Source: Bin87 sp965220105
GTDB lineage: Bacteria > Chloroflexota > Dehalococcoidia > Lucifugimonadales > UBA3495
Direction: 5' to 3'
Assembly (NCBI GenBank): GCA_965220105.1
Contig: OZ244811.1
Location: 2,232,001-2,296,000, forward strand
Length of the DNA stretch: 64,000 nucleotides
A program made the translations under genes and the position numbers. The notes under the pieces were generated by a model. The model was not told the origin of the DNA and made no database searches. It saw only the letters and a list, made by a program, of their open reading frames with translations. Of this stretch, positions 8,403 to 15,351 are shown in pieces; position 1 is the stretch's first letter; each line of letters opens with the position of its first letter.

Positions 8403-9065
8403 TCAGCTGACGGGAGCGGCGGCGGTCTCTTCGATCCGCACCGGTCGGAACTCGCCGGAAATCAGGGCTTCGACCAGTTGTTCGCTGGTGGTGATATCGG
8501 CCTGGAACTGGGTGACGACGCGACCGATGTGGCTGGCCAGGTGAGCGTCGCTGCCGCCGGTGCCGAGGTAGCCGGTACGCTGGCAGAGCTCTTCGGCGCG
8601 GTCGTTCTCCTCGGGCTTGCCGCCGCCATTGACGAGTTCCACGATGGAAACGTCGTCGAAGGCCTCGCCCTGGGCCATGTACTCCACCAGGCCGATGCCG
8701 AAGCGCCCCGGGTGAGCGGGCACGACGTAGCCGCCGTGGTGGCGGGCCGCCTTGATAAGCTCGCGGCCATCCATCTTGACGTCGCCAAAGTTGACGTCAT
8801 TGGCCAGGCCGGGAGTAATGTTGTAGACCAGCATGTGCCCGAAGCAGGTGTCCAGCTCGGCGCCCTTGAGGACGATGACGCCGTACTCGGCGGCAAGTTG
8901 GGAGTAATCGACGTCGAAATCGTACTGGCGGTGTTCGGTGAGGACGATACCGTCGACGGTGAAGCCGCGCTTGCGGAGCACGTTAATCCACTTCAGGTAC
9001 TGCTCGACGGTGGCGCGGGAGTCGTCGGACGCGACAGAATGGGAGTGCAGATCCAGGTAGGTCAA
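8403..9065 (-). CDS. PHP-domain metal-dependent phosphoesterase-like protein
   Basis: A 220-residue PHP protein. Motif I is DLHSHSVASDD, motif II contains VLTEH, the acidic strand is LKGAEL, motif III is VVPAHPGR and the final metal site is GGSDAHL. This is close to the TrpH/YciV-type phosphoesterases. TTG 9065 is taken as the start: it sits immediately before TYLDLHSHS with GGAG about 10 nt upstream, and the longer frame reads through the promoter at 9112-9140. It is a stand-alone gene upstream of the MaoC pair. Confidence 0.8.
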   Translation of the reverse strand: MTYLDLHSHSVASDDSRATVEQYLKWINVLRKRGFTVDGIVLTEHRQYDFDVDYSQLAAEYGVIVLKGAELDTCFGHMLVYNITPGLANDVNFGDVKMDGRELIKAARHHGGYVVPAHPGRFGIGLVEYMAQGEAFDDVSIVELVNGGGKPEENDRAEELCQRTGYLGTGGSDAHLASHIGRVVTQFQADITTSEQLVEALISGEFRPVRIEETAAAPVS

Positions 9066-9111
9066 AATGCTGGTCTCCGAGCGCCAAAGTATGGGGTGCC
9101 GCCAACGGATG

Positions 9112-9140
9112 ATTATAGGATGCGAGTGTGGGGGATGCAA
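9112..9140 (-). promoter_or_regulatory. Sigma-70-type promoter for the PHP gene
   Basis: On the minus strand TTGCAT (9140-9135) and TATAAT (9117-9112) are separated by 17 nt, a near-consensus pair. Initiation would fall near 9105, leaving a leader of about 40 nt before TTG 9065 with GGAG in it. This supports the downstream TTG start. Confidence 0.6.
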
Positions 9141-9201
9141 CCGGGGGACGGTTTTTTGCATGGATGGACGGGATGATTGGGGGATGGGGCCGTTGTGCGC
9201 G

Positions 9202-10359
9202 TCAGCAGTTGAGGTATTTGATGGGAGAGGCAGCTCCTCTTTTTTGTAAATGGGCAATGGATTTATCCTTCAATAGGCTACGGATTGGTTCCGGGGCAAC
9301 CTTTCCGTTGAATGCGTAGCGGGGTCTCTGGTCCGATTCCTGCGTGTCCTCATACCATTCTCCGATTTGATAGACCTCTCTGGTTTCCCCATCATATGTA
9401 GCGACTGCGTATTTCGCCCCGTTCCTGCGTAGCCCAACTGCCCAACGCTTCCTGGTGGCTTCGTACAGTTCCTCGGCGGACATACCGTGCTGGTAGAGGC
9501 GGTTGATGATTATCAACATGATCGGCTCATTCGTTGAAAGGGAGTTCGCCGAGGGTGCCGCCGTTTTCTTTGTTCTGTTCATTTTGTCAGCACCCCGATT
9601 TTGTTTTGCCGGCTGCGGGTCGCAGTTAAGGTATTTGATTGGATTGGCGGCGCCAGGCTTCTGGAGGTGCGAGATGGATTTGTGAATCAGCGATTGGCGT
9701 ATTGGGTCTGCGACAACTTTGCCTTCGAATCCCCAACGACCTTCGGTGTTACCCACTTTCATTTCAGATGGGAACCAATTGGCGATTTCGTAGGCTTCCC
9801 TGGTCAAGCCCTTGAAGGTTGCTATGGCGTATTTGGCCTGCTCTCTACGCTGGCCTATGACCCAGTGTTTTCTGGTCGTTTCGTATAGGTCATTCTCTGT
9901 CTTACAGCGTGGATACCCCCTGTTCAGATTGATCAGCACAACTGGCGCATCGGTGTCGAGGGGTTCGGGCTCGTACATTGCCCGGATTTCGTCGATGGTT
10001 TTGAGTCCGTACTCTTTTGAATACAGGCCGCCTTGCAAGTTGGACAGATTGTCCCTACCCAGGAAATCTATCATCGCGGCTTCTATGGCTTCCGCTGTAT
10101 CCTCGGTTAACCCATGTCGCAGGATGATCTGTTTCACCTCCATACTTGCGCCGTGGATTTCCCGGATTTGGTCCAGCTTGTCATTGCTCCAATCGAGTTC
10201 AACCGCCTCGTCAGTGTGCGCGAAGACTCGATTGCCGGAACCTTTGCCAACGTAGAAAGTCTGCCCGTCTCGAGGATCTTGCAGGAGATACACATAGAAG
10301 CCTAGTACCGTTTCAATCTGATCTTGTCGGATAGATATGTTGGAGCTTACGGCGAGCAT
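9202..10359 (-). CDS. LEM-3-like GIY-YIG nuclease with duplicated C-terminal domain; 5' end replaced by IS630
   Basis: Residues 19-130 are a LEM-3/COG3680-type GIY-YIG domain (GFYVYLLQDPRDG then FYVGKGSGNRVFAH). Two tandem copies of an accessory domain follow at 139-246 and 279-385. Each copy has WxxGxRRxxAKYAxAT, a TREVYxI-type strand, KSIxHLQK and an ending NPIKYLNC or SPIKYLNC. The first 18 residues are encoded by the inverted-repeat end of the IS element. The native start, MFSQSAIEEL, is stranded at 11542 on the far side of the element, and joining the flanks restores an uninterrupted frame. The present ATG 10359 may still allow translation, but without the native ribosome site. Function is probably defence or mobile-DNA related (inference). 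Confidence 0.8.
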   Translation of the reverse strand: MLAVSSNISIRQDQIETVLGFYVYLLQDPRDGQTFYVGKGSGNRVFAHTDEAVELDWSNDKLDQIREIHGASMEVKQIILRHGLTEDTAEAIEAAMIDFLGRDNLSNLQGGLYSKEYGLKTIDEIRAMYEPEPLDTDAPVVLINLNRGYPRCKTENDLYETTRKHWVIGQRREQAKYAIATFKGLTREAYEIANWFPSEMKVGNTEGRWGFEGKVVADPIRQSLIHKSISHLQKPGAANPIKYLNCDPQPAKQNRGADKMNRTKKTAAPSANSLSTNEPIMLIIINRLYQHGMSAEELYEATRKRWAVGLRRNGAKYAVATYDGETREVYQIGEWYEDTQESDQRPRYAFNGKVAPEPIRSLLKDKSIAHLQKRGAASPIKYLNC

Positions 10360-10963
10360 CTTGGGTGGTAAACCGCCAGTCGATGGCTAATCTTGCTGCG
10401 TTGCGCTCGCTTTCGAGCGCCGCAACCTCTCGCCGCAGCTCCGCCTCATCGCTGATACGGCGGTTCAGACATCCCCTGCTGAAGACGCTCAACTCGATCT
10501 CAGCCATGTTCAGCCAGCTGCCGTGGGTGGGAGTGTAATGAAACTCGAGGCGTTGGGCGATGCGCCGAGCTTCGGATGGCTCAAATGCTTCGTAGAGCGC
10601 GCCGAGCTGGTGGGTGTTGAGGTTGTCCAGTACCAGCCTGACCACCTCGGCATCAGGGTAGGCCTCGTCCACCAGCCACCGCATCTGGTGCGCGAAGTCC
10701 ACGGCAGTGCGGCGCTCGGTCACCTCCACAGGTCTCCAGCCACCCCTCGGCTCACAGATCATGAACAGGTTCCGGGTCCCGTTACGCTGGTACTCGGTGT
10801 CATAGCGTGCCACCCGTCCCGGGGCAGCCTCCAGGGGCGGACGCACCTCTCCAGTCAATTGCCGGGAGGTCTCGTCGAAGCACACTACCGGACGCTCCGG
10901 ATGGTACGCCGGTTGGTACAGGTCCAGCACGTCCTCCATCCGCGCCACGAACTCCCCGCTCAC
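10313..10963 (-). CDS. IS630-family transposase, DDE catalytic part
   Basis: The catalytic half of the transposase (216 residues from an internal start). The DDE residues are visible: Asp in VVCFDETS, Asp in LVLDNLNTH, and Glu in THGSWLNMAEIE. The reading frame extends upstream of its first ATG/GTG as ELKPWKKQEWCIPKVSGEF. This lies in the -1 frame relative to the upstream helix-turn-helix frame, so a full transposase requires a frameshift at the A-run at 11010-11007. The last residues run into the left inverted repeat. Confidence 0.88.
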   Translation of the reverse strand: MSGEFVARMEDVLDLYQPAYHPERPVVCFDETSRQLTGEVRPPLEAAPGRVARYDTEYQRNGTRNLFMICEPRGGWRPVEVTERRTAVDFAHQMRWLVDEAYPDAEVVRLVLDNLNTHQLGALYEAFEPSEARRIAQRLEFHYTPTHGSWLNMAEIELSVFSRGCLNRRISDEAELRREVAALESERNAARLAIDWRFTTQDARRKLQHIYPTRSD

Positions 10964-11448
10964 CTTGGGGATACACCACTCTTGCTTCTTCCACGGCTTG
11001 AGTTCATTTTCTTGAGTAGCTGGCGCACCGTCTCCAGGGAGCTGCTATCGGCAAACTCCAACTCCACCACCTGGTCGGCCAACAACTGGAGTGTCCAGTG
11101 CGTGTGCCCTGCGGGCGCGGCGCTGCACGCGAAGGCGATCAGGTGCGCTTCCTGCTTGCCGTCCAGCTTGCGCTCCTGGCCCGGCCGCGGTCGGTCATTG
11201 CTGGCGGCCTCAAGTCCTTCCTCCACGTACCGCTTCCGCGCTCTGGCGACCGTGGCCGCGTTGACCAACAGCACATCGGCTAGCTCACGGTCCCCAAGCC
11301 CCTGGTCAGCCTTGAGCAGCGACAGCGCACGCTTCACGGTGCGCACTGACGCCTTGCCTCGCTGGGACACCTCATTGAGACGGGAGCGTTCGGCCTCGGT
11401 CAGCTCTACTTTATACTTGATGGCAGCCCTGGCTGGGCACTTCCTCAC
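10960..11448 (-). CDS. IS630-family transposase, N-terminal helix-turn-helix part
   Basis: 162 residues from GTG 11448. They contain the IS630 HTH (VELTEAERSRLNEVSQRGK, then LGDRELADVLLVNAATVARARKR, each a recognisable segment) and the linker RPGQERKLDGKQEAHLIAF. It ends GRSKSGVSPR at the TGA overlapping the catalytic frame. Family members normally continue LKKNELKPW here; one extra A in the A-run would restore that sequence. It is therefore either a programmed -1 frameshift or an inactivating single-base deletion. Confidence 0.85.
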   Translation of the reverse strand: MRKCPARAAIKYKVELTEAERSRLNEVSQRGKASVRTVKRALSLLKADQGLGDRELADVLLVNAATVARARKRYVEEGLEAASNDRPRPGQERKLDGKQEAHLIAFACSAAPAGHTHWTLQLLADQVVELEFADSSSLETVRQLLKKMNSSRGRSKSGVSPR

Positions 11449-11514
11449 ACAAAGCTCATGCCCAAGTATGGCTGCTTTCTTATATTCTTACAAATCTACC
11501 TGGCAACGGTACTA

Positions 11515-11542
11515 GTTCTTCGATTGCTGACTGTGAAAACAT
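11515..11542 (-). pseudogene. Severed native 5' end of the GIY-YIG gene
   Basis: ATG 11542 followed by codons for FSQSAIEE and the first base of the next codon, with AGGGAG 5 nt upstream. Joining it across one copy of the TA to 10302 gives MFSQSAIEELGFYVYLL, continuous with the nuclease frame. It has no other partner and is the detached start of that gene. Confidence 0.85.
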
Positions 11543-11582
11543 AATTGCTCCCTGGCTGTTGGTAGGTCGGGCGTCAATCGAT

Positions 11583-12161
11583 TCAGGACACGGTGACCAG
11601 CCACTGGGTGAAGGTGTGGCCGAGGGTTACCGGATCGTCCAGCAACAGCGGGATGCCGGCGGCGTTGCCGGGGGCGATCTTCATGTGGACGAAGCAGGGT
11701 CCGGCGGTGGCGGCCGCTTCGGTGAGGGACTGCTGCAGCGTTTCGATATCGTCGGCCCGCCAGACCTTGAGCCGGCAGGATTCGGCGATGTCGGCCAGGT
11801 CCAGGCGGGTGGTGAAGGTGGCCTGCCCGCCGGTGGAGGCGTATTGCTGGTTGTCCAGCACGACCAGAAGCAGGTTATCCGGTTGAAGGTAGCCGATGCT
11901 GGTGAGGGCGTTCAGGTTCATCAGCATCCCGCCGTCGCCTTCCACGCCGACTATTTTCCGGTGCCCGCCCGACTCCAGACCCAGGCTGAGACCGAGCAGA
12001 ATGCTGCTAACCAGTCCCATGGAGTCCACCACGTAGAGATGGTTGGGTTGGCGGTCCAGGGCGGCCATCTCGCGGCTGGTGGAACCGCAGGTGAAAACCA
12101 CCGGTTCGGCGGCGAACTCGGCAGAGATGGTTTGCAGGGCGTCGATGCGGGGCGTGGTCAT
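11583..12161 (-). CDS. Thiamine-diphosphate decarboxylase, C-terminal-type subunit (sulfopyruvate decarboxylase beta-like)
   Basis: A 192-residue ThDP-binding domain carrying the cofactor motif GVEGDGGMLMNLNALTSIG (GDG-x-NN class, with the Asn pair relaxed). Preceding it is the MGLVSSILLGLSLGL helix, and following it LDNQQYASTGGQATFT, typical of ComE/phosphonopyruvate decarboxylase C-terminal domains. It pairs with the 12326-12850 gene, which has the N-terminal pyrimidine-binding domain. Two-subunit ComDE enzymes convert sulfopyruvate to sulfoacetaldehyde. A phosphonopyruvate decarboxylase is the main alternative, but no phosphonate genes are nearby. Confidence 0.75.
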   Translation of the reverse strand: MTTPRIDALQTISAEFAAEPVVFTCGSTSREMAALDRQPNHLYVVDSMGLVSSILLGLSLGLESGGHRKIVGVEGDGGMLMNLNALTSIGYLQPDNLLLVVLDNQQYASTGGQATFTTRLDLADIAESCRLKVWRADDIETLQQSLTEAAATAGPCFVHMKIAPGNAAGIPLLLDDPVTLGHTFTQWLVTVS

Positions 12162-12282
12162 TTGGCTATTAACTGGCTATCAACATGGATGGACAAGATT
12201 TACAGGATTGGGCAGGTTTTTCAGGATTGGGGTTTTGGTCGTGGGAGTCTTGGTAGTGGTGTGAATTTTGTTTTTTGCGAAA

Positions 12283-12315
12283 TCACCCTCACCCTCTCCC
12301 ATCGAGGGAGAGGGG
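12283..12315. repeat. Palindromic CCCTCTCCC-GGGAGAGGG repeat
   Basis: CACCCTCACCCTCTCCC, ATCGA, then GGGAGAGGGG forms a hairpin. It belongs to a family seen at 22865, 25863, 30061, 31550, 39611, 39668, 43541, 43601 and 47672. It lies between the two decarboxylase subunit genes, whose 164-nt spacer also holds a short ACAAGATTTACAGGATTG-like repeat at about 12187-12204. Confidence 0.7.
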
Positions 12316-12325
12316 ATTTGATCGG

Positions 12326-12850
12326 TTAATCCTTCAGATTCAGAAACACTACGATGGGGCGGCGGGTCATCTGGGCGTAGTCGTAGGCGGATTTGATGAC
12401 GCCGGGCCATTGGTCAAAGGGGACGCGGTAGTCCAGGGCGGACGCCTTGATTTTCATGGACTCTACCATCTCGATGGCGGTTTCCGAGTAGTTGTGGACG
12501 GCAGCGTTGAACTCGCCGAAGCCGCCCCGGCGAATGGCCAGGATGAGCATGGGCATGTGGTAGGCCATGGCGAAAGTGGTGAGGGCCACCATGGAGTTGC
12601 CCAGGCCAACGTCCTGGATGAACATGACCCCCTTGCGACCGGACATGGCCAGGCCCGACAGGATGCCGATGCCCTCTTCCTCGCGCGCCACCGGGAAGCA
12701 GCGGACTCCCTCGGCGGCCTCGAAATGGGTGACCACCGGCGCGCCGAAGCTGTCGGGAATATGGATGACGTACTCGACTCCGATGGCCTCCAGGCCGGCG
12801 ATGACGGCAGCGCAGGAATCGGTGCGGTAGGGAGTGGGGGAAGTTACCAT
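12326..12850 (-). CDS. Thiamine-diphosphate decarboxylase, N-terminal-type subunit (sulfopyruvate decarboxylase alpha-like)
   Basis: A 174-residue protein matching the pyrimidine-binding domain of ThDP decarboxylases. IAGLEAIGVEYVIHIPDS opens it, the cofactor-activating Glu lies in VAREEEGIGILSGLA, and MFIQDVGLGNSMVALTTFA is highly typical of ComD and phosphonopyruvate decarboxylase. ATG 12850 is preferred over ATG 12886 because the latter lies in a dispersed repeat (ccgggttgtgtcattgc, tandem). It is encoded upstream of its beta-like partner. Confidence 0.75.
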   Translation of the reverse strand: MVTSPTPYRTDSCAAVIAGLEAIGVEYVIHIPDSFGAPVVTHFEAAEGVRCFPVAREEEGIGILSGLAMSGRKGVMFIQDVGLGNSMVALTTFAMAYHMPMLILAIRRGGFGEFNAAVHNYSETAIEMVESMKIKASALDYRVPFDQWPGVIKSAYDYAQMTRRPIVVFLNLKD

Positions 12851-12897
12851 GGCGTCAGGTAAAAGATCGTGACCGGGTTGTGTCATTGCCGGGTTGT

Positions 12898-12990
12898 GTC
12901 ATTGCGAGGAGCGCAGCGACGTGGCAATCGCGCTCATCCTGAGCCTGTCGAAGGACGCCAACGAGATTGCCACGCTCCGCTCGCAATGAC
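12898..12990. repeat. Hairpin element of the GTCATTGCGAG family
   Basis: It begins GTCATTGCGAGGAGCGCAG and ends CTCCGCTCGCAATGAC, which are inverted copies; the centre carries the CCTGTCGAAGGAC motif. It fills the gap between the convergently placed decarboxylase alpha gene and the aldolase gene. Immediately before it, ccgggttgtgtcattgc is duplicated in tandem. Confidence 0.8.
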
Positions 12991-13002
12991 GGGCGTTACA
13001 CG

Positions 13003-13776
13003 CTACGCCCGTATATCGGCCAGGAAGCTGCTGGCGCTCTGACGGACGAAATCCTGGATGTTCACCGACATGAGGTGGACGCCCCGTTCAATGAATTGCC
13101 GGTATCGGTCTACGTTATCGACGGTCATGCCGGCGCCGGCGACACCAATAATCTTGCCTTCGGCCAAAGTGCCGTCGATTACCTGGTCGATGGCGGCGTC
13201 CACATCGGCCGGGGGCGGCATGCCCATGGCCTGGGTGAGGTCGCTGCTGCCCACCAGGATGGCGTCCACGCCCTCCACGCTGGCGATGTCACGGACGTTG
13301 GCGACGGCTTCGGGGGTCTCGACCATGCAGATTACCAGGGTCTCGCGGTTGGCGGCCTCGTAGTATTCCGCCGGCGGCAGGCCATAGCCGAGGCGATTCG
13401 TGCGCCCGCCGGTGGAGCTGCTGCGGTCGCCGATCGGGTAGTAGTGGGAGGCGCGGGCCACGGCTTCGGCCTCGGCGCGGTTATTGACGTGGGGGACGAT
13501 GAGGCCCTGGGCCCCCCGGTCGAGGAAGCGAAGCAGCGTGGAAGGCTCGGCGTTGGGGACGCGCACCACCGGCGTGATGTCGTGGAGTTCGGCGGCGCGG
13601 ATCATGTTCTCGGATTCAGAGTCGTTGGACGAACCGTGCTCGCAGTCAATCCAGACCCAGTCGAAGCCGAGGACGCCGTACATCTCCACGAGGATAGGGG
13701 CATAGAAGTTGATACTGCCGCCGACGGCAATTTCGCCTTCCAGCAGTTTGGCCTTGGCGCGATTGGTTGTGACCAT
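13003..13776 (-). CDS. HpcH/HpaI-family aldolase
   Basis: A class II 2-keto-3-deoxy-sugar/4-hydroxy-2-oxoheptanedioate aldolase-like protein of 257 residues. Family marks are VWIDCEHGSSND, the metal-site Glu in VICMVETPEAVANV, and the Asp-containing AILVGSSDLTQAMG. These enzymes cleave or form 2-keto acids, giving pyruvate or similar. A longer frame to 14016 reads through noncoding sequence and the rnpB 3' end, so ATG 13776 is chosen. It lies beside the ThDP decarboxylase genes on the same strand, suggesting a shared keto-acid pathway (inference). Confidence 0.85.
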   Translation of the reverse strand: MVTTNRAKAKLLEGEIAVGGSINFYAPILVEMYGVLGFDWVWIDCEHGSSNDSESENMIRAAELHDITPVVRVPNAEPSTLLRFLDRGAQGLIVPHVNNRAEAEAVARASHYYPIGDRSSSTGGRTNRLGYGLPPAEYYEAANRETLVICMVETPEAVANVRDIASVEGVDAILVGSSDLTQAMGMPPPADVDAAIDQVIDGTLAEGKIIGVAGAGMTVDNVDRYRQFIERGVHLMSVNIQDFVRQSASSFLADIRA

Positions 13777-13956
13777 GATGGAGTTGCTCCGAGGTGGTGT
13801 GAGCGGGGGCCGGTTGGGGTCGCCAGCGTATTCTACCACTGGCGAGCGGTCGGTCAGGTGTTGCCCGCGGGATTGCCACCTCGCTGCGCTCTTCGCAATG
13901 ACCGGGGGAGGGTCGCTCCTGGGGATGACACTTCCACCCTCGCCCCAACCATAGAG

Positions 13957-14401
13957 AAAGCCGGGCGGCCTGTAAGCCGGGTTCTGTGCCCCGCGTTGCC
14001 GCGGGATGGTGACCATCTATCTAGCCCCGCACCGGGGTCGCCGATGCTCCCGGAGTTCGAAACGAACCGAGGGCAGCGTTTCCGCTGGGGTCAAGCAGCC
14101 AACCCGGGGACGAGCCGGACACCCATGGTCCCCCTATTTGGCCTTGCTCCAGGTGGGGTTTGGCCGCCGGTGCGTCGCCGCACTCGGCCGGGCGCTCTTA
14201 CCGCCCGATTTCACCCTTGCCGACCGCAACCGGAATCGCTGCCGGCGGTATGTTTCTGTGCCACTATCCGTCGCCGACGCCACTGGGGCGTCAACGCCTG
14301 GGAGTTACCCAGCACCCTGTCCGGTGGAGCCCGGACTTTCCTCCCCGAGACCACTAAGGTCCCGCGGCGGCCACCCGGCCGATCCGGCGTTCTCCGGCTT
14401 T
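13957..14401 (-). ncRNA. rnpB: RNase P RNA (type A-like)
   Basis: On the minus strand the 5' AAAGCCGG near 14401 pairs with CCGGCTTT near 13957 as helix P1. Conserved core elements are present: GAGGAAAGTCCGGGCTCC (near 14340), GAAACGCTGCCCT (near 14080), AGATGGTCACCATC (about 14007-14022) and ACAGAACCCGGCTTACAG near the 3' end. The length of about 445 nt is in the bacterial range. It is the catalytic RNA that matures tRNA 5' ends. A GTCATTGCGAG-family half-repeat lies at about 13878-13902 downstream. Confidence 0.95.
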
Positions 14402-14582
14402 GAGGCTAGCACAGGGCTAATTGGCGGGTCAAGGAACAGAAGGTTAGCTCACCGGGCATTTCGATTGTGTGCTCGGAGACCCGTTATGTGGTCGGAGACC
14501 GGCGCACGCCCCGGTCAAGGACGGGGGCCGGGGATGCTGCCTGCTACGGCGGATCGAACTGAGTACGGGCAAGGACCAGGCG

Positions 14583-14716
14583 CTTACGCATACCCACGTT
14601 AATCTGTCATTGCGAGGAGCGCAGCGACGTGGCAATCCCGCTCATCCTGAACCTGTCGAAGGACGCCAACGAGATTGCCACGCTACGTTCGCAATGACAA
14701 AGTGGGTACGCGTGAA
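14583..14716. mobile_element. MITE-like hairpin element with 10-bp target duplication
   Basis: The outer inverted repeats are TTACGCATACCCAC and GTGGGTACGCGTGAA. Inside them GTCATTGCGAGGAGCGCAG pairs with the far GCAATGAC. Flanks GGACCAGGCG (14573-14582) and GGACCGGGCG (14717-14726) are a 9/10 direct repeat, as expected for a target-site duplication. It has no coding capacity and sits between rnpB and tRNA-Ile. The rest of that gap (14402-14769) shows nothing else I can support. Confidence 0.75.
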
Positions 14717-14769
14717 GGACCGGGCGTAGTTGCGCTGTTGGGGCAAGTTTGGTAGTTTAATAAAACCGT

Positions 14770-14846
14770 GGGCCTGTAGCTCAGGCGGTTAGAGCGCAGT
14801 CCTGATAAGACTGAGGTCGTTGGTTCGAGTCCATCCAGGCCCACCA
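14770..14846 (+). tRNA. tRNA-Ile(GAT)
   Basis: A full cloverleaf. Acceptor GGGCCTG pairs with CAGGCCC, the anticodon loop CTGATAA carries GAT, the T-arm has GGTTCGAGTCC, and the discriminator A is followed by an encoded CCA. It lies upstream of the signalling operon. Confidence 0.97.
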
Positions 14847-14937
14847 TTTTTCTGCGGTAAATGCCGGCGATACCGGGTAAATGAACCAGTCCCTGGGACC
14901 CAGATTGGCTCGGGATGAAGATTGGAAGGAGCCACCG

Positions 14938-15276
14938 ATGGCGATAGAGACCGAACGAAACGGCGAAACCCTGGTCGCCACGACGGGTGAGCGGGTGGAC
15001 GGGATGAACGCCCGGGAGCTCCAGTCCGACCTGGAAGAGGCGATCCTGGAAAGTGACCGCCTGGTGGTGCTGGATTTTCAGCGCCTGGTGTACATCAGCA
15101 GCGCGGGGCTTCGAGTCATATTGCTCACCGCCAAGGGGTTGCAGCGACAGCAGGCCAAGTTGGCGGTTTGTTCGTTGTCAGATCCAGTGCGCGAGATATT
15201 CGAGATTAGCGGGTTCGACAAGATAATTCCGGTGCATGAAACGGTGCCCGACGCCCTGAGAGCCCTCAGCGGCTGA
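14938..15276 (+). CDS. STAS-domain protein (anti-sigma-factor antagonist-like)
   Basis: A 112-residue single STAS domain of the SpoIIAA/RsbV class. LVVLDFQRLVYISSAGLRVI holds the phosphorylatable Ser (54 or 55) at the expected turn. In partner-switching systems such a protein is phosphorylated by an RsbW-like kinase and dephosphorylated by a PP2C phosphatase; both types follow directly. ATG 14938 has AAGGAG 7 nt upstream, better than the in-frame ATG 14881. It is the first gene of a five-gene plus-strand set. Confidence 0.9.
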   Translation: MAIETERNGETLVATTGERVDGMNARELQSDLEEAILESDRLVVLDFQRLVYISSAGLRVILLTAKGLQRQQAKLAVCSLSDPVREIFEISGFDKIIPVHETVPDALRALSG

Positions 15277-15351
15277 ACTGCCGGCCCCACGCGTTAGCAA
15301 ACCAGGGCCTACCTTCGGAGCACTCCCCGGCCGATTCCCGGCGCTTGTGAC

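Larger units (their letters stand above)
10305..11512 (-). mobile_element. IS630-family insertion sequence (1208 bp)
   Basis: The ends are GTACCGTT (from 10305) and AACGGTAC (to 11512), an 8-bp perfect terminal inverted repeat that continues imperfectly. Both ends are flanked by TA (10303-10304 and 11513-11514), the target duplicated by IS630/Tc1 elements. C before the left TA and G after the right TA show the target was CTAG. Inside are two overlapping transposase frames. The element interrupts the GIY-YIG gene after codon 9. Confidence 0.92.

Noticed and set aside
7902..9176. 424-residue plus-strand open frame
   Set aside because: Lies antisense to two hot-dog genes and the PHP gene, all with clear motifs and ribosome sites.
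12967..14403. 478-residue plus-strand open frame
   Set aside because: Runs antisense to the aldolase gene and straight through RNase P RNA.
14403..14432. Promoter for rnpB (TTGACC at 14432-14427)
   Set aside because: The matching -10 would touch the RNA 5' end, and no good hexamer lies at proper spacing.
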